A stretch of 64,000 nt of DNA from NCBI GenBank assembly GCA_963693085.1, contig OY856413.1, forward strand, positions 107,501,501 through 107,565,500. The letters run 5' to 3'. The position numbers were made by a program, and so were the translations under genes. Origin of the DNA: Alisma plantago-aquatica (lineage: Eukaryota > Streptophyta > Magnoliopsida > Alismatales > Alismataceae). The notes below the pieces were generated by a model. It saw only the letters and a program-made list of their open reading frames with translations. It was not told where the DNA came from and did not search any database. Shown piece after piece: positions 47,620 through 59,429 of the stretch; positions within the stretch are counted from its first letter, which is position 1, and each line of letters starts with the position of its first letter.

Positions 47620-50461
47620 TGTTATAACCCACGTCTTGCCTTACTTGTAGTTTAAGTATTTAAGTTAATTCTAGTTTTAATTACACCTATATTTGCACTT
47701 TAAGTTTATTAGCTGGTAGATTTCTATTTCGACTCATCTTAAACTTTTTCTTTGATAAATAAAATTAAACATTTGTTATGAATACATAAAGGTTTGAATC
47801 CTAGTTGATAAAATAATATCCCACACATGTATATAGAAATAAATTATAGATATTTGATAAATGAATTAACATATAAATTATTAATTATTAACTTTATCAA
47901 ACTTTTGGTTTGAAATGCTAGGAAATTCAATTATGAATGAATGATGAAAAGAATGCACCGAATTAGACTTATATGAAAATTATGAAACTTTTGGTTTTTA
48001 CTTAGAAATACCTTGGGTTCAACAATCTGATACTCAATAGACTCAAAAATTGATGTTTAGAAAGACTCACAAACTGATGACTATGTAGACCACAAACTAA
48101 AGTCTAGATAGACTCTATGGCTGGACAAATTCCCAAACTAAAGGTTAGGAAGACTCACAAACTGATGTCCTGGTAGACTCACAAATCTAAATCTTAACAA
48201 AATCACAAATCAAAGGTTCAACACACCAAAGGTTCAATAGCCAAAGGCTCAGTTGAATGATGGTTCAACAACAAATGGCTTGACATACAAACCAAAGGCT
48301 CAACAGACCAAAGGTTCAACAACCAAATTCTAGAGAGACCAATGGTTTAACAATCAAAGGCTCGGTAGACTCACAAACCAAAGGCTTAGAAGATTGATGT
48401 TTCAACAACAAAAAGCTTAGTAGACTGATGGTTCAACAAACTAAGGGTTGCTAGACTCTCAAAGACAAGTGTTGGCATACTCTAACACCGATGGTTATGA
48501 GCTGTGCAAATGCCAGTACAACAAATCACAAAAATAGCCATAACTTTTGCGATATATATTGAATTGTGATGAGATTTGTCTTGTTGGATTTTTCATTGGA
48601 TCCTCTACTCATCTCAAGAAACAATAGAGATGACAAACTTGAAGGCAACCTGTTGGGAAATGTTTCAGAAGAATGCAAAGAACAGAAGAAAACAAAGGTT
48701 TTAGCATAGATAAATGTTAGTAAGTATTTTTAGCAATATAGCTTCTTCTCTTCATGTTCCTATATTCGAAACTCCATGTTCCAACAACTGAAGGTTTTTA
48801 TTAACCTTTGGTCTTTATCTTGTACCTCCAACAGATCTTCTTCTAGGCTGATAAACCAACATAAGGCTATTCCGGTGAGGTCTTAAGGTCTAAAGCTTGG
48901 ATCTGACCCAGATGAGCTAGATTTTGGTCTAGATAGGTCAAAGATAAGATCAACAAGCTAGAACATGTTCAAGTGGTGGAAAATTACCTTTTAACCTTGA
49001 TTTGTAACAAATAAACTAGAAATAATTGTTTTCATGCTATTTCTGACTTAGAAAGTGTTTTTGGGGAAGTATTTGTATTTGCGTAATTGATTTCAGTAGA
49101 AGAAATAGGTTATTAAGTGTGTTTTTATGCAGTGCTGCTATACAATCAATTGTTGTGAGGGTTTCTATGCTATATGGTAAATGAAGTAGTGGATTTAGAG
49201 GCAACAAAAACCCCACATTTTCCCTAATCCCAAATGTTTAAGAATGGAATTTTGTTTTGCAAGAATTTTGATAGTTCTATATTCCAGATGACTATCATAA
49301 TTTTATGTTTAATGCTCAATAGACAAAGATAGGGTAATATTGGTAATGTAAAATATGTTATCTATACAAATTAAATATCAATAGATGTTAGATCATCTAG
49401 ACACTATAGAATCCTTCATAGGAGGCATGCATTGTGAGGAGGGAACATGTTATCTACTGAAGGATTAGTCTAGATTGAATTATTAGGGTCAGGGTGTGGA
49501 GATTTAGGCTAGTGAAGGCATACTCCTTATTCTAGAGTGGTACCTAAAACCAACCAAGGATGCTAATGGTACCTATGTTGCCAGTATGTGGTCATCTATG
49601 GTATGTCAACTAATGTAGAGTAAGCTAGAGTGGTTTGATTCTCCTCATGAGTATCATAGTTTAATGGAGGAGTCCAAATATCCATCCGCTCCCATTAACT
49701 GCCAAGAGTCAGACGTGACAAAACCCGCTGCAGGAAGGGATGTCAAGATTAAGAACTTATGATCACAAACATGCTTCTAAGACTTGTATAGTGAAATAAT
49801 AGATTTCAATGATGCTTTCACATGTTTTTGTGCACCTCCTGTGGGTCTAAAGCTTAATAAATAGACTAAATACATTTTAATGGTTTAATTTATTTACTAC
49901 GATCATTGTTAGACCAACTGCCAGCTTGAATTATTTATAGTTTTAACTACCATGATAACATGATTTTATATCTAATTCTATTATCTATAATACCTAAAAC
50001 ATCCTTGTTACCTATTGATTTTTTACTCACTAAGCTAGTAGCTCATCAACCTATTGAAACATTTTATAGGTAAAATACCAACTCCACCATAAGTGACTGA
50101 AGCCAACTTTTTATCAAGTGTAGAGAAGAAGTCTTATGAAGAAATTTTTATCATAGTTAGACTGTTTCTTATCCTTCTTGTGAATCCTAGGAATAAGAGA
50201 GCAAGAAAAGAGAGTAGTTTGTAATGAGTTGTGGTTGGTGTACATTAAGTGAGCATTCCTTCTCCTTTGAAAAAGTCAAACTCTATTGTATCCTTTCATG
50301 TTGTGTCAAAATGATTGTTACTATCTTGTTAAATGATGTCTTTGCATATCTGAGAAAAAATATGTAAGGCCAATGTTCAGTAAGAAATTAAAAAATGAAT
50401 GGTTAGTTGTAATACCATTTTGGTGAACCTAAACCCTGGTTAGTGGTTTTGGGTCACATCA
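47620..50461 (+). repeat. 3' LTR of Ty3-2
   Basis: 2,842 bp from tgttataaccc to gggtcacatca, colinear with 40,273-42,932. The exact last bases are uncertain by about three. It carries the longer of the two minisatellites and the conserved block near 50,036-50,076. Confidence 0.82.
48025..48497. repeat. ~24-bp minisatellite in the Ty3-2 3' LTR
   Basis: The same unit family as 40,640-40,965 (aggctcggtagactcacaaacc), about 470 bp long against about 325 bp in the 5' LTR. The extra units account for most of the LTR length difference. Confidence 0.88.
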
Positions 50462-50620
50462 AACTTATTGGATTAGATCCCATAATTTGAGGAAGTTACA
50501 AAATTAGTTTCTCAGCAAAAATTAGCACCGAAGTGCATGCATATTAGAATAGCAAACTAGGGCATCTAATATGCATGATTGAATCACCATCATAGTTTAA
50601 GCATGGGAGAGAGGCACTAA
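50462..50620. other. Short spacer between Ty3-2 and the Copia LTR
   Basis: 159 bp with no feature. It does not continue the BC LTR that Ty3-2 abuts on its left. Confidence 0.5.
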
Positions 50621-52148
50621 TGTTGGATCAAAGGGCTCTAGAGGGGGGTGAATAAAGATAAAAATACTCACACATGATTTGTTAGACCTTCAAATTACTT
50701 AAATATATGGGATTGCAAATGTTGAACTTGTAGTGTAACTAAGAATACATAGCAAGGATGTGAGAGATTAAACAAACACAAGAACAAGATATGTACAATG
50801 GTTCTAATCTCCAACTATGAGAAAGTTAGTCCACTACCTAGAGTGGTCAACCTCTAGCATTTTTCAACCCATGTATACTTATATTCAATTATAAGACATA
50901 CAAGAAGACCTTCCTTTTCGGAGCCAAGGATACCCAACCTCCTTTTAAGGACCAAAAGGATCCAATAAACCAACCAAGGACTTACATATACTTTGAGATA
51001 GAGTATTTTACCTCTACAAGGTCTTACCCACTCTTGCAAGCAGTTGAAAACCTTCACCAAGGAGACCCCCTTCTTGCACCAAGTCTTTTGACTTGAAGGA
51101 TTTACCCAGTCTACTCTTAGATCTTTAGCCTTGACCTTCTCCTTCACCTTGGAGAAGATTTTGCATCTTTTCCTTCCACATGGAGAAGCCTTGCAACTTC
51201 CCCTTCACTTAGAGAAGCTTTCACCAACTTGATCTTGAAGAAAGGGATTGGGAAAGGGAAGATTTGAGATCTTTGAATGTCTACAATGGAGTAGCTCTCT
51301 CACACATATCCTATCTCACTCATATGAACGTTTTGATTTTCAAACAAGAGAGAAAAGGGGATCAAGTAGACTGAATGCTCAACTTTATCTAGGATCTTGA
51401 ATAGAATGATGGAGAAACCTTAGAATGAACTCTAAGAGGTCCTATTTATAGTTATGGGTGTTCACTAGAGGCTAGGAGAACTATGGAACATTTTCTAGCC
51501 ATTTTGTTTGTCGCAACATATGTAATTTTGAGTTTTACAAAACTCCAACGATTAGAATCACTTTTTCAGCACACACCAAATAGTACATTTGATCCAGTTT
51601 CAATAAAGGTATCTCGACCGATTGCACTATATGATAATGTAAATTTGAATCATTGATTGAGTTTATCCTAAATGAAACTCAACCGATCGCTTAAATTTAG
51701 TTTTGCCACTGTAGGGTGTCAGTTGAGTTCTCTATATTTGAAACTCGAATGAACCTAGACATTCTCAGAATTCATCAAGGGTGTCGGTCGAGTTTGTCAT
51801 AGGAGAAACTCGACCAAATATGTACTCTATGATGTATTTTGGAAAATGTCATTAAAGTGATTAAATGTTCAAAATAAGGGTTCCTAGTTTTTTTAGATCT
51901 TAGTTACAAGTCATAGCATTAATACAAATGGTTACAAAAATCATCCCAAGGGTTTTAGGGCATTTTCCACAAAAGTGCATTTGCATTGCTTTTGAATTGA
52001 ACTTGATCAAGCCAAGGTTTGATCAAATTGATCTTTTTCATGTACCTATTGTCTAAAATAAATCTCAAGTAGACACATTAGATACATATGAATGGAACGA
52101 TTAAGTGATTATCAATAATATGGAAAACACATAACTCTTAGGTCTACA
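50621..52148 (-). repeat. 3' LTR of the Copia element
   Basis: 1,528 bp. On the minus strand it starts TGTAGACCTAAG and ends GATCCAACA; the terminal gggctctagaggggggtgaata (plus strand, in two pieces of the left edge) is a motif frequent at plant Copia LTR ends. A TATA box is at 51,441-51,451. Between 51,570 and 51,840 there are about four diverged copies of a unit in which gagttt and aaactc face each other. Confidence 0.72.
51441..51451 (-). promoter_or_regulatory. TATA box of the Copia LTR
   Basis: The minus strand reads CTATAAATAGG, a close match to the plant consensus, about 700 bp from the LTR start. Confidence 0.6.
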
Positions 52149-52163
52149 TTCTCCCCCCTTTTT
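52149..52163 (-). promoter_or_regulatory. Polypurine tract of the Copia element
   Basis: The minus strand reads AAAAAGGGGGGAGAA immediately upstream of the LTR; TTGTCATTGTC precedes it, as in SIRE-type elements. Confidence 0.8.
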
Positions 52164-52823
52164 GACAATGACAAACCATTCCTCAAAATATTGAAAAGGA
52201 TATGAAAATTAAACCTTTACATTGTGAATTGCAAGGGGATACATGAATCAACCAATGTTAATTGCTCCCCCTCAATTCATGCTTACTTATTCCATCATGG
52301 TTAGTTGTTTCACATACAACCATAGCACATTTATATACTATATGGTCCTCTAGCAAGTCACATGATATTTCAGATAATTGACTAGAAAAGGATCACATAC
52401 GAAATACATTCAATAAGGTTGAGCACATTTCTCCCCCTTTTTCATACCAAAAAGGCAGGGGGTAGAAGATCTGTAAAACATAAGTCCTTTTTTGAAACAT
52501 AGGTCTTCATCACAAGCACAAACTACACAAGCAACAACTAAAGCAAGCACCCAATAGAGAAAAAGGATAGATAAATAATAAATCTAGCATCATAATCAAA
52601 ATATGGGAGAATATACCAATAACTCATAAGCTGTAAAGAAACAGTGAGTTAAGGTACATAAGATTAAGATTCCAAAATTGTATATGTCCTTTGATATGAA
52701 AACTACAAGGCAACAAAAATGATGATATATGAAAATAGTATGTCTCAGATACAATCCCCAAATGTTTTGTACATGGTAGTCTATAAAAAGATATATGTAT
52801 GAGCACCCTAATAGACTACATCA
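52164..52823 (-). other. Copia element: 3' untranslated stretch
   Basis: Between the extra ORF and the PPT. AT-rich and without a readable domain. A minus-strand frame at 52,624-52,806 has no motif. Confidence 0.4.
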
Positions 52824-54150
52824 CTAAATATCTAGGCTATCTACATTAACAACATCATCATCCTCATCTTTGGGCTGGTAATCCTCATCTCCATCAGATG
52901 GTGTATCAGTGGAAGTAGGTGTAGGGTCACCATCATCACCAGTAGAATTAGAATCCTCACTAGCTCCAACATCTTCCTCAACATCCTGGTGGCATCTCCT
53001 CATCAGCAGGAGGTCCAAAACCATGAGTACCATGCTACCTGGCATTCTGAGTAGCGCAAGACATGACACATGAATGTAATGATTTTCTTTCTCAAAAGTA
53101 GGAGTAGCAACTCCATCATAGCCGGAAAGTAGAGTTGCGGTAGGGCTAATGGGAAGAGCCAAAAGTAGAAGTGCACCAGGGGTAGGGGCAGATCCACCAT
53201 GTGAAGAAGTAGGGGGTATAGTGGACGCAACATGTGGCGGGTCAGGGTAGAACTAACTATATATATAAGAAGCATAGTCAGCACTTGGATAAGCATGGTA
53301 GGGTGGGTAAGGATGGATGAAAGATAGGTTCAAGTGTGACGTGATTTGAACAAGGTCATGGTGGATGTGGTCCTGAACCTGAAGGTTGCATGACTTTATG
53401 TATCATATTTCTCATGAGGGCTTCATTCGATATAGAAATGTGTCACTTCCTGGTCTGGGTGGTGGTGGAGGAGGAGGAGCCTGGGTGGAGTTAGAGGCAC
53501 CTTGTGTTATGGAGAATGTAGGAAGAAAGGTTTTCTTGATGGTTCTCTCATTAATAGAAACTCCTTTCCTACTTGGTTTGTATCCAAGGTCAAGAAAGAG
53601 AGAATTTTTAGGATGGTGAGAAAATACACCATAGATCAGGTTAGGATAAGGGAGATGGGTTGCGGTGGTGGTCGTCCTTAAGTTAAATCATGTCATATTA
53701 GGTAGAATATAATGAGCCCACTTCACTCTGATATCATTCAACAACCAATACATGATCACACCAATATTCTTTGCAATCTCAAATTTATTTTGTGTTGGAT
53801 GGATATTACAATTGAGGACTATAGTGTGAAAATGTTCCTAGATTTCAAGGGAAGTGGAGGGTAGGGTAGACTTCTTCTGGTATGGGACATCAGGATTCTT
53901 CAAAAACTTATGGATATGAAGAAGGGTAAGCATGGGGTCAAAGATTTTATAGAAACCTTCAGGGTCCTATAGGTCATGGTATGAAGAATAGGAAGCCAAC
54001 TAAGAAGTAATGAAGTCAGTACTAGAGAAATAGGTATTCAAAGAAAGCATGGCGAGGTGCTAGCAAAGGAGGCATGGTGGGATGGAGCTCTAGCTAGTCT
54101 AGGCCATTTCCTACGTTTGGAGGACATTTCGGTCAGATTGAGAGAAAATG
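52824..54150 (-). pseudogene. Extra 3' ORF of the Copia element (plant transposon-protein type)
   Basis: Several minus-strand frames join to one degraded protein. Readable pieces in order: FYKIFDPMLTLLHIHKFL, NKFEIAKNIGVIMYWLLND, IRVKWAHYILPNM, THLPYPNLIYGVFSHH, then GVSINERTIKKTFL, a Pro run (APPPPPPPRPG), and an acidic C-terminus (52,824-53,000) rich in Asp, Glu, Ser and Thr (EDVGASEDSNSTGDDGDP). The middle resembles the 'putative plant transposon protein' domain often found between pol and the 3' LTR of SIRE-type elements. That is a recollection of the family, not a search result. Function is unknown; env-like or accessory roles have been proposed. Frameshifts and stops show it is dead. 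Confidence 0.5.
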
Positions 54151-54759
54151 ACTAGCAAACGAGAAGGAAAGCACAAGAAGGTTTCCTAACCACCTAGGAT
54201 ATGGTTGGGAGAGGCAAGGAGAGATGATGGGAGGCTAGGAAGGGTGTATGAGAGGTTAGATAAGCTTAGGGTTGGAGGACAAACACTAGAGGTCGACTAT
54301 CGATCGACTTTCTCTAGTTGATAGGGAGAAAAGTCAACTAATTCCCTTTTAATTTGTGTCAAGTCACATGTGGGTCAACTTCTATGTGTAGGAAACTCGA
54401 CCGATACTACATTATAGTTCTGTCCTCAGCCAGGGATCTGTCGAGTTGTACCGGGTTAAACTCGATTGAATGGTCAGCCTGTCTAAAATGTAGAAAATTT
54501 TATTCTAAGCCCCTAGAGTTCTATGTAAATTTATTTAGCCTATCATGTATTTTAAACATATTGAGGAACATTCCACTCCTTATTGGATAATATTTTGCGA
54601 TAAAACATGCATTTGCAAAAAATAGCCAAAAAAGTGAAACAAGGTATGAAAACATGGATATTATAGAATGTTCAAGTAAAACATGACCAATTATAAGTAA
54701 CAAACATATACGTTTGACAACATCTAGATAGATTGCATGTCAATATCATCAAGAGCAGT
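54151..54759 (-). other. Copia element: region between RNase H and the extra ORF
   Basis: Around 54,290-54,480 there are units like those of the Copia LTR (gtcgacta, aaactcgaccgata, ctgtcgagttgtacc, aaactcgattg). Their presence outside the LTR suggests rearrangement or a nested LTR scrap. No gene is recognised. Confidence 0.4.
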
Positions 54760-55190
54760 TATAAGAAATTATGATCTAATAAAAGAAATTTTCTCTCAAA
54801 CTAGAGGTTTTGAAAAAATGTCCGCAAGCTGATTTTCTGTGTCCAAATGCGTGTTATCTATATCCCTCTTGGAAATTTAGTCACGAAGAAAGTGATAACA
54901 TACCTCTATATGTTTAGCTCCACTATGAAATACAATATTATAATAATGATTTAATTACACTAGTATTGTTACAATAGATAGAAGAAGCATCAAAATGAAT
55001 GTTGAAGTCTTTGGGCATTAGCTTCATCCATAGGACTTGGGCACAACAACTCCGAGCTGTAATGTATTTAACATCGGTAGTTGAAAGATCCAATGTATTT
55101 GTTTCTTAGAGAACCAAGAAACCAAACATGGCCCTAGGAAGAAGCAAGTGTCACTTACGTACTTTCTTGTTGGCTATGCCACAATGCTTG
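54760..55190 (-). pseudogene. Copia RNase H fragment
   Basis: RNase H removes the RNA strand during reverse transcription. In consecutive minus-strand frames I read RKYVSDTCFFLGPCLVSWFS, then LDLSTTDVKYITARSCCAQ and VLWMKLMPKDFNIHFDASSI, then NNTSVIKS, the segment GAKHIEVCYHFLRD, and ENQLADIFSKPL. These follow the plant Copia pattern RKSTSGTCxFLG, ALSTTEAEYIA, CDNTSAI, RTKHID, NQLADIFTKPL. The Glu of TTEAEY, a catalytic position, is replaced (TTDVKY), and frameshifts and stops interrupt it. Confidence 0.85.
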
Positions 55191-55376
55191 CCACATCACA
55201 CTTTAGGATAGATTGCAGGAAGCATCTTTTGTAGGGCCTACTTCTTCAGTTGCGAGGCAATCAATATCTTTTTTAGGAAAATCAATTCCTGTAGTGCTTC
55301 TCTTGTAGCCAATGCTTCCCCTTTTGCATCTCCAGCTTCCCTAGTGTAGTGCTTACATGCATATTTTTAACAAATG

Positions 55377-55410
55377 AAGTCATCAATATAGATAAATAAC
55401 AAGTATAATG
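55377..55410 (-). pseudogene. Copia reverse transcriptase catalytic scrap
   Basis: The minus strand reads LFIYIDDFIC, equivalent to the YVDD loop of Copia RT. It lies only about 200 bp from RNase H, whereas some 600 bp would be usual, so an internal deletion has occurred. On its own the motif is short; context makes it credible. Confidence 0.5.
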
Positions 55411-55652
55411 TAAATTTAATATATCATATCATAAATAATGTGATTTCTAGGCCACACAACTATAGATTCCTCTACTTCTTTGAATGCATTAAATTCACGA
55501 TGATGTACCAGTAGTGGTGTGTCCCCCATTTCCTCATGCACAACATGGATCACTAGTACATTTTTTACCTCTAATGTCATATTTTTGATGTCAAATTCCA
55601 TAGGAAAACCAACACCATAACATCCACAACATCGACTTTAAAGCACACATGT
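55411..55652. other. Spacer between the Copia and CACTA remnants
   Basis: No gene. Another word that could be a CACTA-type end (cactagtaca, 55,551) occurs here but without supporting structure. Confidence 0.3.
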
Positions 55653-56330
55653 CACTATTGGTTAAAACCTACCGATTAAGAAAAAACATAGGTACCACTT
55701 TTACTATAACGTCGGTTATTTCTTAAGTAAATTGACATCCTAGACAACCTGCAAAATTCAAAATTTCAAGGAATAAATTTACCTCCAAAAAATTTCAGGT
55801 TAGCATAGGTTGTCTCAAAACTGACGACATACCCCTTCCCGTGAAATAAATTTTGCCTCTAAAATACCTTTGTCATTGATTTAGCAATAGTGAAACCAAC
55901 GTTGTACACCTTGTGAACTACAAAAAGTTTGTACATGCGGTGTTAGTTTGTAGTTATGAAACTGATTATAGAGTGTTCCCACCACATCCCAGTAAAAACA
56001 TGGTTCCCCCAAAATTGCTTTCTAGTGTCAGTTTGTTCAACAGAATTGACGTTTTAAGTCTAATATTGACATTTTTTGTTTGGATAAAGGCCTCTGTCAT
56101 TGGTTTTCTTGCCTAAACCAATGTCAAATAAGTAGACTATGTCATTGATTTCCAATGAATAACTAATGACTAAGTCCTTAGTCAGGGTGGTTTTTTTTAT
56201 TAGGGTAAGGGATTTTGTCATCGATTCTTTAGCCAAAACTAACGACAATATATATATTGTGTAATTGGTTTGCTCTTACATGCAATGATTGTGTACTTCG
56301 TCATTGATTCTTGGTAACAACCGAAAAGCA
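55653..56330. repeat. CACTA subterminal repeat region
   Basis: Short motifs in both orientations: gtcattgatttag (55,873), gtcattggttttc (56,097), ccaatgtcaaata, gtcattgatttcc, gtcatcgattc (56,217), aactaacgaca and gtcattgattc (56,301). In CACTA elements such motifs bind the element-encoded DNA-binding protein and gather the ends for excision. Confidence 0.6.
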
Positions 56331-56427
56331 TGTTCCACTTAATAGCACCTACAAGATAGACTTTCCCAAAATATGTTGTTTCACTGTGTGACCTTCCTAC
56401 TTTGGCATTTATGCCACTGCTTATACA

Positions 56428-56600
56428 AATTAGGGTTTAGGGTTTACTAATTTGTAAAACATAAACCCTAAATCCTTGTTCGTAAACCCTAAACCCTAAT
56501 TTGTAGACCCTTATCCCTGTACCCTATATGGTAACCCTAATATGTAAAGTCTTAACTTTAATCTATAAATTGTTATCTCTAAACCCTAAATGCTTAACAC
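56428..56600. repeat. Degenerate plant telomere-like repeats inside the CACTA element
   Basis: The sequence attagggtttagggttt (56,428) is followed by aaaccctaaatcc, gtaaaccctaaaccctaat, ggtaaccctaat and ctaaaccctaaat. These are TTTAGGG units, first in one orientation and then in the other. They lie between the subterminal repeats and the transposase start. Confidence 0.75.
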
Positions 56601-56690
56601 TAAATTATTAATCCTAACTTGTAAACTTCAATCTATAAATCATAGTCTCTACACACCTGATTCAATACATCTTTTCTCTTTGATCATAGA

Positions 56691-59080
56691 ATGGATAGAC
56701 TGTGGATATCCATTCCAAGTTGTTGCATCCCAAAGTTTATTACTAGTCTTGATCAGTCTATAAGATTTGCGGAGGAACATAGGAAATGACCCAGGCATAG
56801 GTTCTATTATCCATGTAGGAATTGCAATAACAACTTGAATATCAATATTGTTGATGAAATAAAAAGTCATGTCATGTACAATGGTGTTGTACTAGGCTAT
56901 ACGTAAAGGAAGTGGCATGGATATGTTCCTACTATGAGATCAGAAGATGTCAATACCAACACTTGTGCTAATGAAGATATTTTCAACGATGATGTAGATG
57001 TGAAGACCCGATTCTGATAAACATGGTTAATGTAATGATAAATAGTTGTGGGGTAGAGCATATTGATCTGACTTCCTTATTTAGAAACATTTTTCACAAT
57101 GCCAAGAGGCCATTACACTTAGGTTGTACTAAGTTTACGAAGTTGAGTGATGTGTTGAGATTGTATACTATGAAGGCTAACAATTGATGGAGTGACAAAA
57201 GCTTCATGTCATTGTTGTCTTTGTTGAAAGAAATTCTCCCTGAAGGCAACAAACTTCCAATCTCAACATGAAAATTAAAGAAAATGTTGTGCCCAATGGG
57301 AATGAATCTAAGAAGATACATGTCTTCCTGGATGACTATGTGTTATTTCAAAAGGACTATATTGATTTTAAATATTGTCCAAAATGTGGGACGCCAAGGT
57401 ATAAATGACAACTTTGGGAAGTTCAAAACTGGATTTCCTACCAAGGTGATGTGGTATCTACCTATAATACCACTGTTTCAATGCTTGTTTTCCAATACCA
57501 TGAATGCAAAGAATTTAATGTGGCATGCATTGGCAAAGAAAAATAATGATGGGATCCTACAACATGTGTTTGATTTTAATTTCCCATTAAAGAAGATTGA
57601 TTTATTGTACCCTGAATTTGGTGAAGAATTCAAGAGTCTAACACTTGGGCTTTTAACCGATGGGATGAATCCATATGGCACATTGAGCAACCAACATAGC
57701 AATTGGCCTGTTATGATTGTTATATACAACCTTCCTCCTTGGTTGTGTATGAAAAGTAAGTATGTCATATTCTCATTATTGATATAGGACCCTAAACAAC
57801 CTAGCAATGATATTGACATTTATCTTGAAACTCTAATTTGTGACTTGTACAAAGCATGGGGAGAAGGTGTGATGACCTATGATTCTTCACACAGAGAGAC
57901 ATTTCATTTTCATGCTATGTTACACTATTAATGACTTTCCAGCATATAGGAATTTGTCTGAATACAACATAAAAGGATCCAAAGCATGCCCTATTTTGGA
58001 GTAGAACAGTGATTCAATATAACGAAAACATGGTAACAAGACTATATATCTTGATCATCGAAGGTTTCTTCCAAAAGGTCATCCTTAAGGTTGCACAAAG
58101 CAATCAATGGATCACATGAGGAATAGAGTGCCCCTGAACCTATATCTGAGGAGGACGTTTATGAAAGAGTAAAAGACTTTCTCAATGCATTTGGTAAGAG
58201 ATCACAATGTACTATTCCCGCATAGAGTGACAAATGTTTATATAAGAAGTGGTCAACATTCTGGTATCTTCCTTATTGGAGTTCTTTGGCAGTTAGGCAT
58301 TGTATCAATGTCATGCATCTTGAGAAAAATATATTTGATAAAATCATTGGTTCTCTATTGAATATAACAAGTGATACAAAAGATGGCCTCAAACCTATAA
58401 TGGACTTGCATGAAATGGGCATAAGAAAAAAATTAACAAAAGAATTAGTAGTGATCAAAAAATATATTTACCTCTTTCTTATTACACATTGTCTAAAAAT
58501 GAGAAGAAAACTTCTTGTGAGTGATTGCTTAATGTTAAGGTATCACAAAGATTCTCTTCCAATATCCATAGATTGGTATCAACAAAGGATCTGAAGTTGA
58601 TAGGTTTCTAATATCATGATTGTCAAACTCTAATGAAGAAAATATTGCTCATTTCTATTCAATCTATAATGTCGAAGCAAGTAAGGTTTGCAATCACAGG
58701 CCTTTGTTTCTTGTTCAACTCTCTATGAAATAAAGTTATTGATCCTGGAAATCTTGATAAGTTGCAAAAAGAAGTGGTTGTTACCCTGTGTTAGTTTGAT
58801 ATGTATTTTCTCTCCTTCATTCTTTGATATCATGGTACATCTTGTTGTCCATTTGACTAGGAAAGTGAAAATTTTAGGGCCATTTTTCCTACATTGGATG
58901 TATTGTATTGAATGATACAAGAGTTTTTTTAAAGGCGATGTTCAAAATAGTTATCCTCCTGAAGGGAGTATTACTGAGGGTTGTGGTTAGGGAGGTTATG
59001 GACCTTTGCAATAACTTTACAAGTTGTAATGAATCTCCTAGAAATGAGAAAAATATTGAGGACTATTACAAACCCCTAAC
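56691..59080 (+). pseudogene. CACTA transposase TNP2 with DUF4218, broken
   Basis: The start is taken at ATG 56,691 (MDRLWISIPS), which matches the Transpos_assoc N-terminus; CPCRNCNNN-like and GYT*RKWHG pieces follow. TNP2 blocks: CPKCGTPRYK (near 57,380), VMWYLPIIPLFQCLF, LMWHALAKKNNDGILQH, LLYPEFGEEFKSLTLGLLTDG MNPYGTLS, NWPVMIVIYNLPPWLCMKSK (in the 57,284-57,787 frame), DPKQPSNDIDIYL, TINDFPAYRNLS, LDHRRFLPKGHP, AVRHCINVMHLEKNIFDKII and DLHEMGIRKKLT. DUF4218 follows: LCNKVIDPGNLDKLQKE, SFFDIMVHLVVHLTRKV and FKGDVQNSYPPEGSI. The Asp in LLTDG is conserved. Several frameshifts and stops prevent translation. The protein would have cut and moved the element. Confidence 0.9.
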
Positions 59081-59420
59081 AAGGATTTTTCCCCCAAAAT
59101 CCAAGGTAAACAAAGATGGGTACTTCCTTTGCACCTCATCCTATTACCTTCACATGCTTACTTTCATATCATGGTAATGTCACATCATTCATACATATCT
59201 CATCTTGGGTCAGCACAAAAACGCCCATATAAGAAGACATATCATGATCCCATTAAGAAATTTAATCAACCCCATCTCAATCTTATTCAACTTTTTCTCA
59301 TAGCAGTTACTGCTTCGGCAACCCTAAGGTTTTTGAATAAATATTGATCATATTTTTGACCATATTTGAAATACTTTGACATGTCATCATTCAAAGATTG
59401 AAACAACTTGTAAGACATTA
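59081..59420 (+). other. CACTA 3' flank, nothing recognised
   Basis: Two overlapping small frames (58,908-59,177 and 59,129-59,347) run past the DUF4218 end but show no motif. The element's right terminus should lie here or was deleted. Confidence 0.35.
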
Positions 59421-59429
59421 CTTGAACAC

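Larger units (their letters stand above)
40273..50461 (+). mobile_element. Ty3-2: full-length but strongly decayed chromovirus
   Basis: A 10.2 kb plus-strand element with LTRs at 40,273-42,932 and 47,620-50,461, PBS at 42,941-42,951 and PPT at 47,608-47,619. Between them gag, protease, RT, RNase H, integrase and chromodomain tail can be followed in order. They are clearly related to those of Ty3-1 but carry stops every few dozen codons, frameshifts and catalytic losses. LTR divergence is larger than in Ty3-1. No target duplication was found: atatc precedes it and aactt follows. Confidence 0.88.
50621..55410 (-). mobile_element. 3' half of a SIRE/Maximus-like Ty1/Copia element
   Basis: Reading the minus strand from right to left: a scrap of RT (55,377-55,410), RNase H (54,760-55,190), a long extra ORF region (52,824-54,150), a PPT (52,149-52,163) and a 3' LTR (50,621-52,148). 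An extra ORF between RNase H and the 3' LTR, with a PPT of the AAAAAGGGGGGAGA type, is the hallmark of the SIRE/Maximus lineage of plant Copia elements. The 5' LTR, gag, protease, integrase and most of RT are missing: CACTA sequence begins 240 bp to the right. Confidence 0.72.
55653..59420 (+). mobile_element. CACTA (En/Spm-type) DNA transposon, decayed and lacking a clear right end
   Basis: A possible left terminus starts cactattggtt at 55,653. It is followed by a 0.7-kb subterminal region with many copies of gtcattgattt or its inverse aaaccaatgac, and then a TNP2-type transposase with Transpos_assoc, TNP2 and DUF4218 parts (56,691-59,080). This is the usual layout of plant CACTA elements. 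The right terminal inverted repeat was not found; foreign RT sequence starts by 59,430 and an L3 LTR at 59,571, so the end was probably lost. The left end is a best guess. Confidence 0.7.

Noticed and set aside
55551..55560. cactagtaca as the left end of the CACTA transposon
   Set aside because: It lacks the following subterminal repeats; cactattggtt at 55,653 leads directly into them. Neither is proven without the right end.
56428..56600. Chromosome end or true interstitial telomere tract
   Set aside because: Only a few perfect units, in both orientations, inside a transposon.
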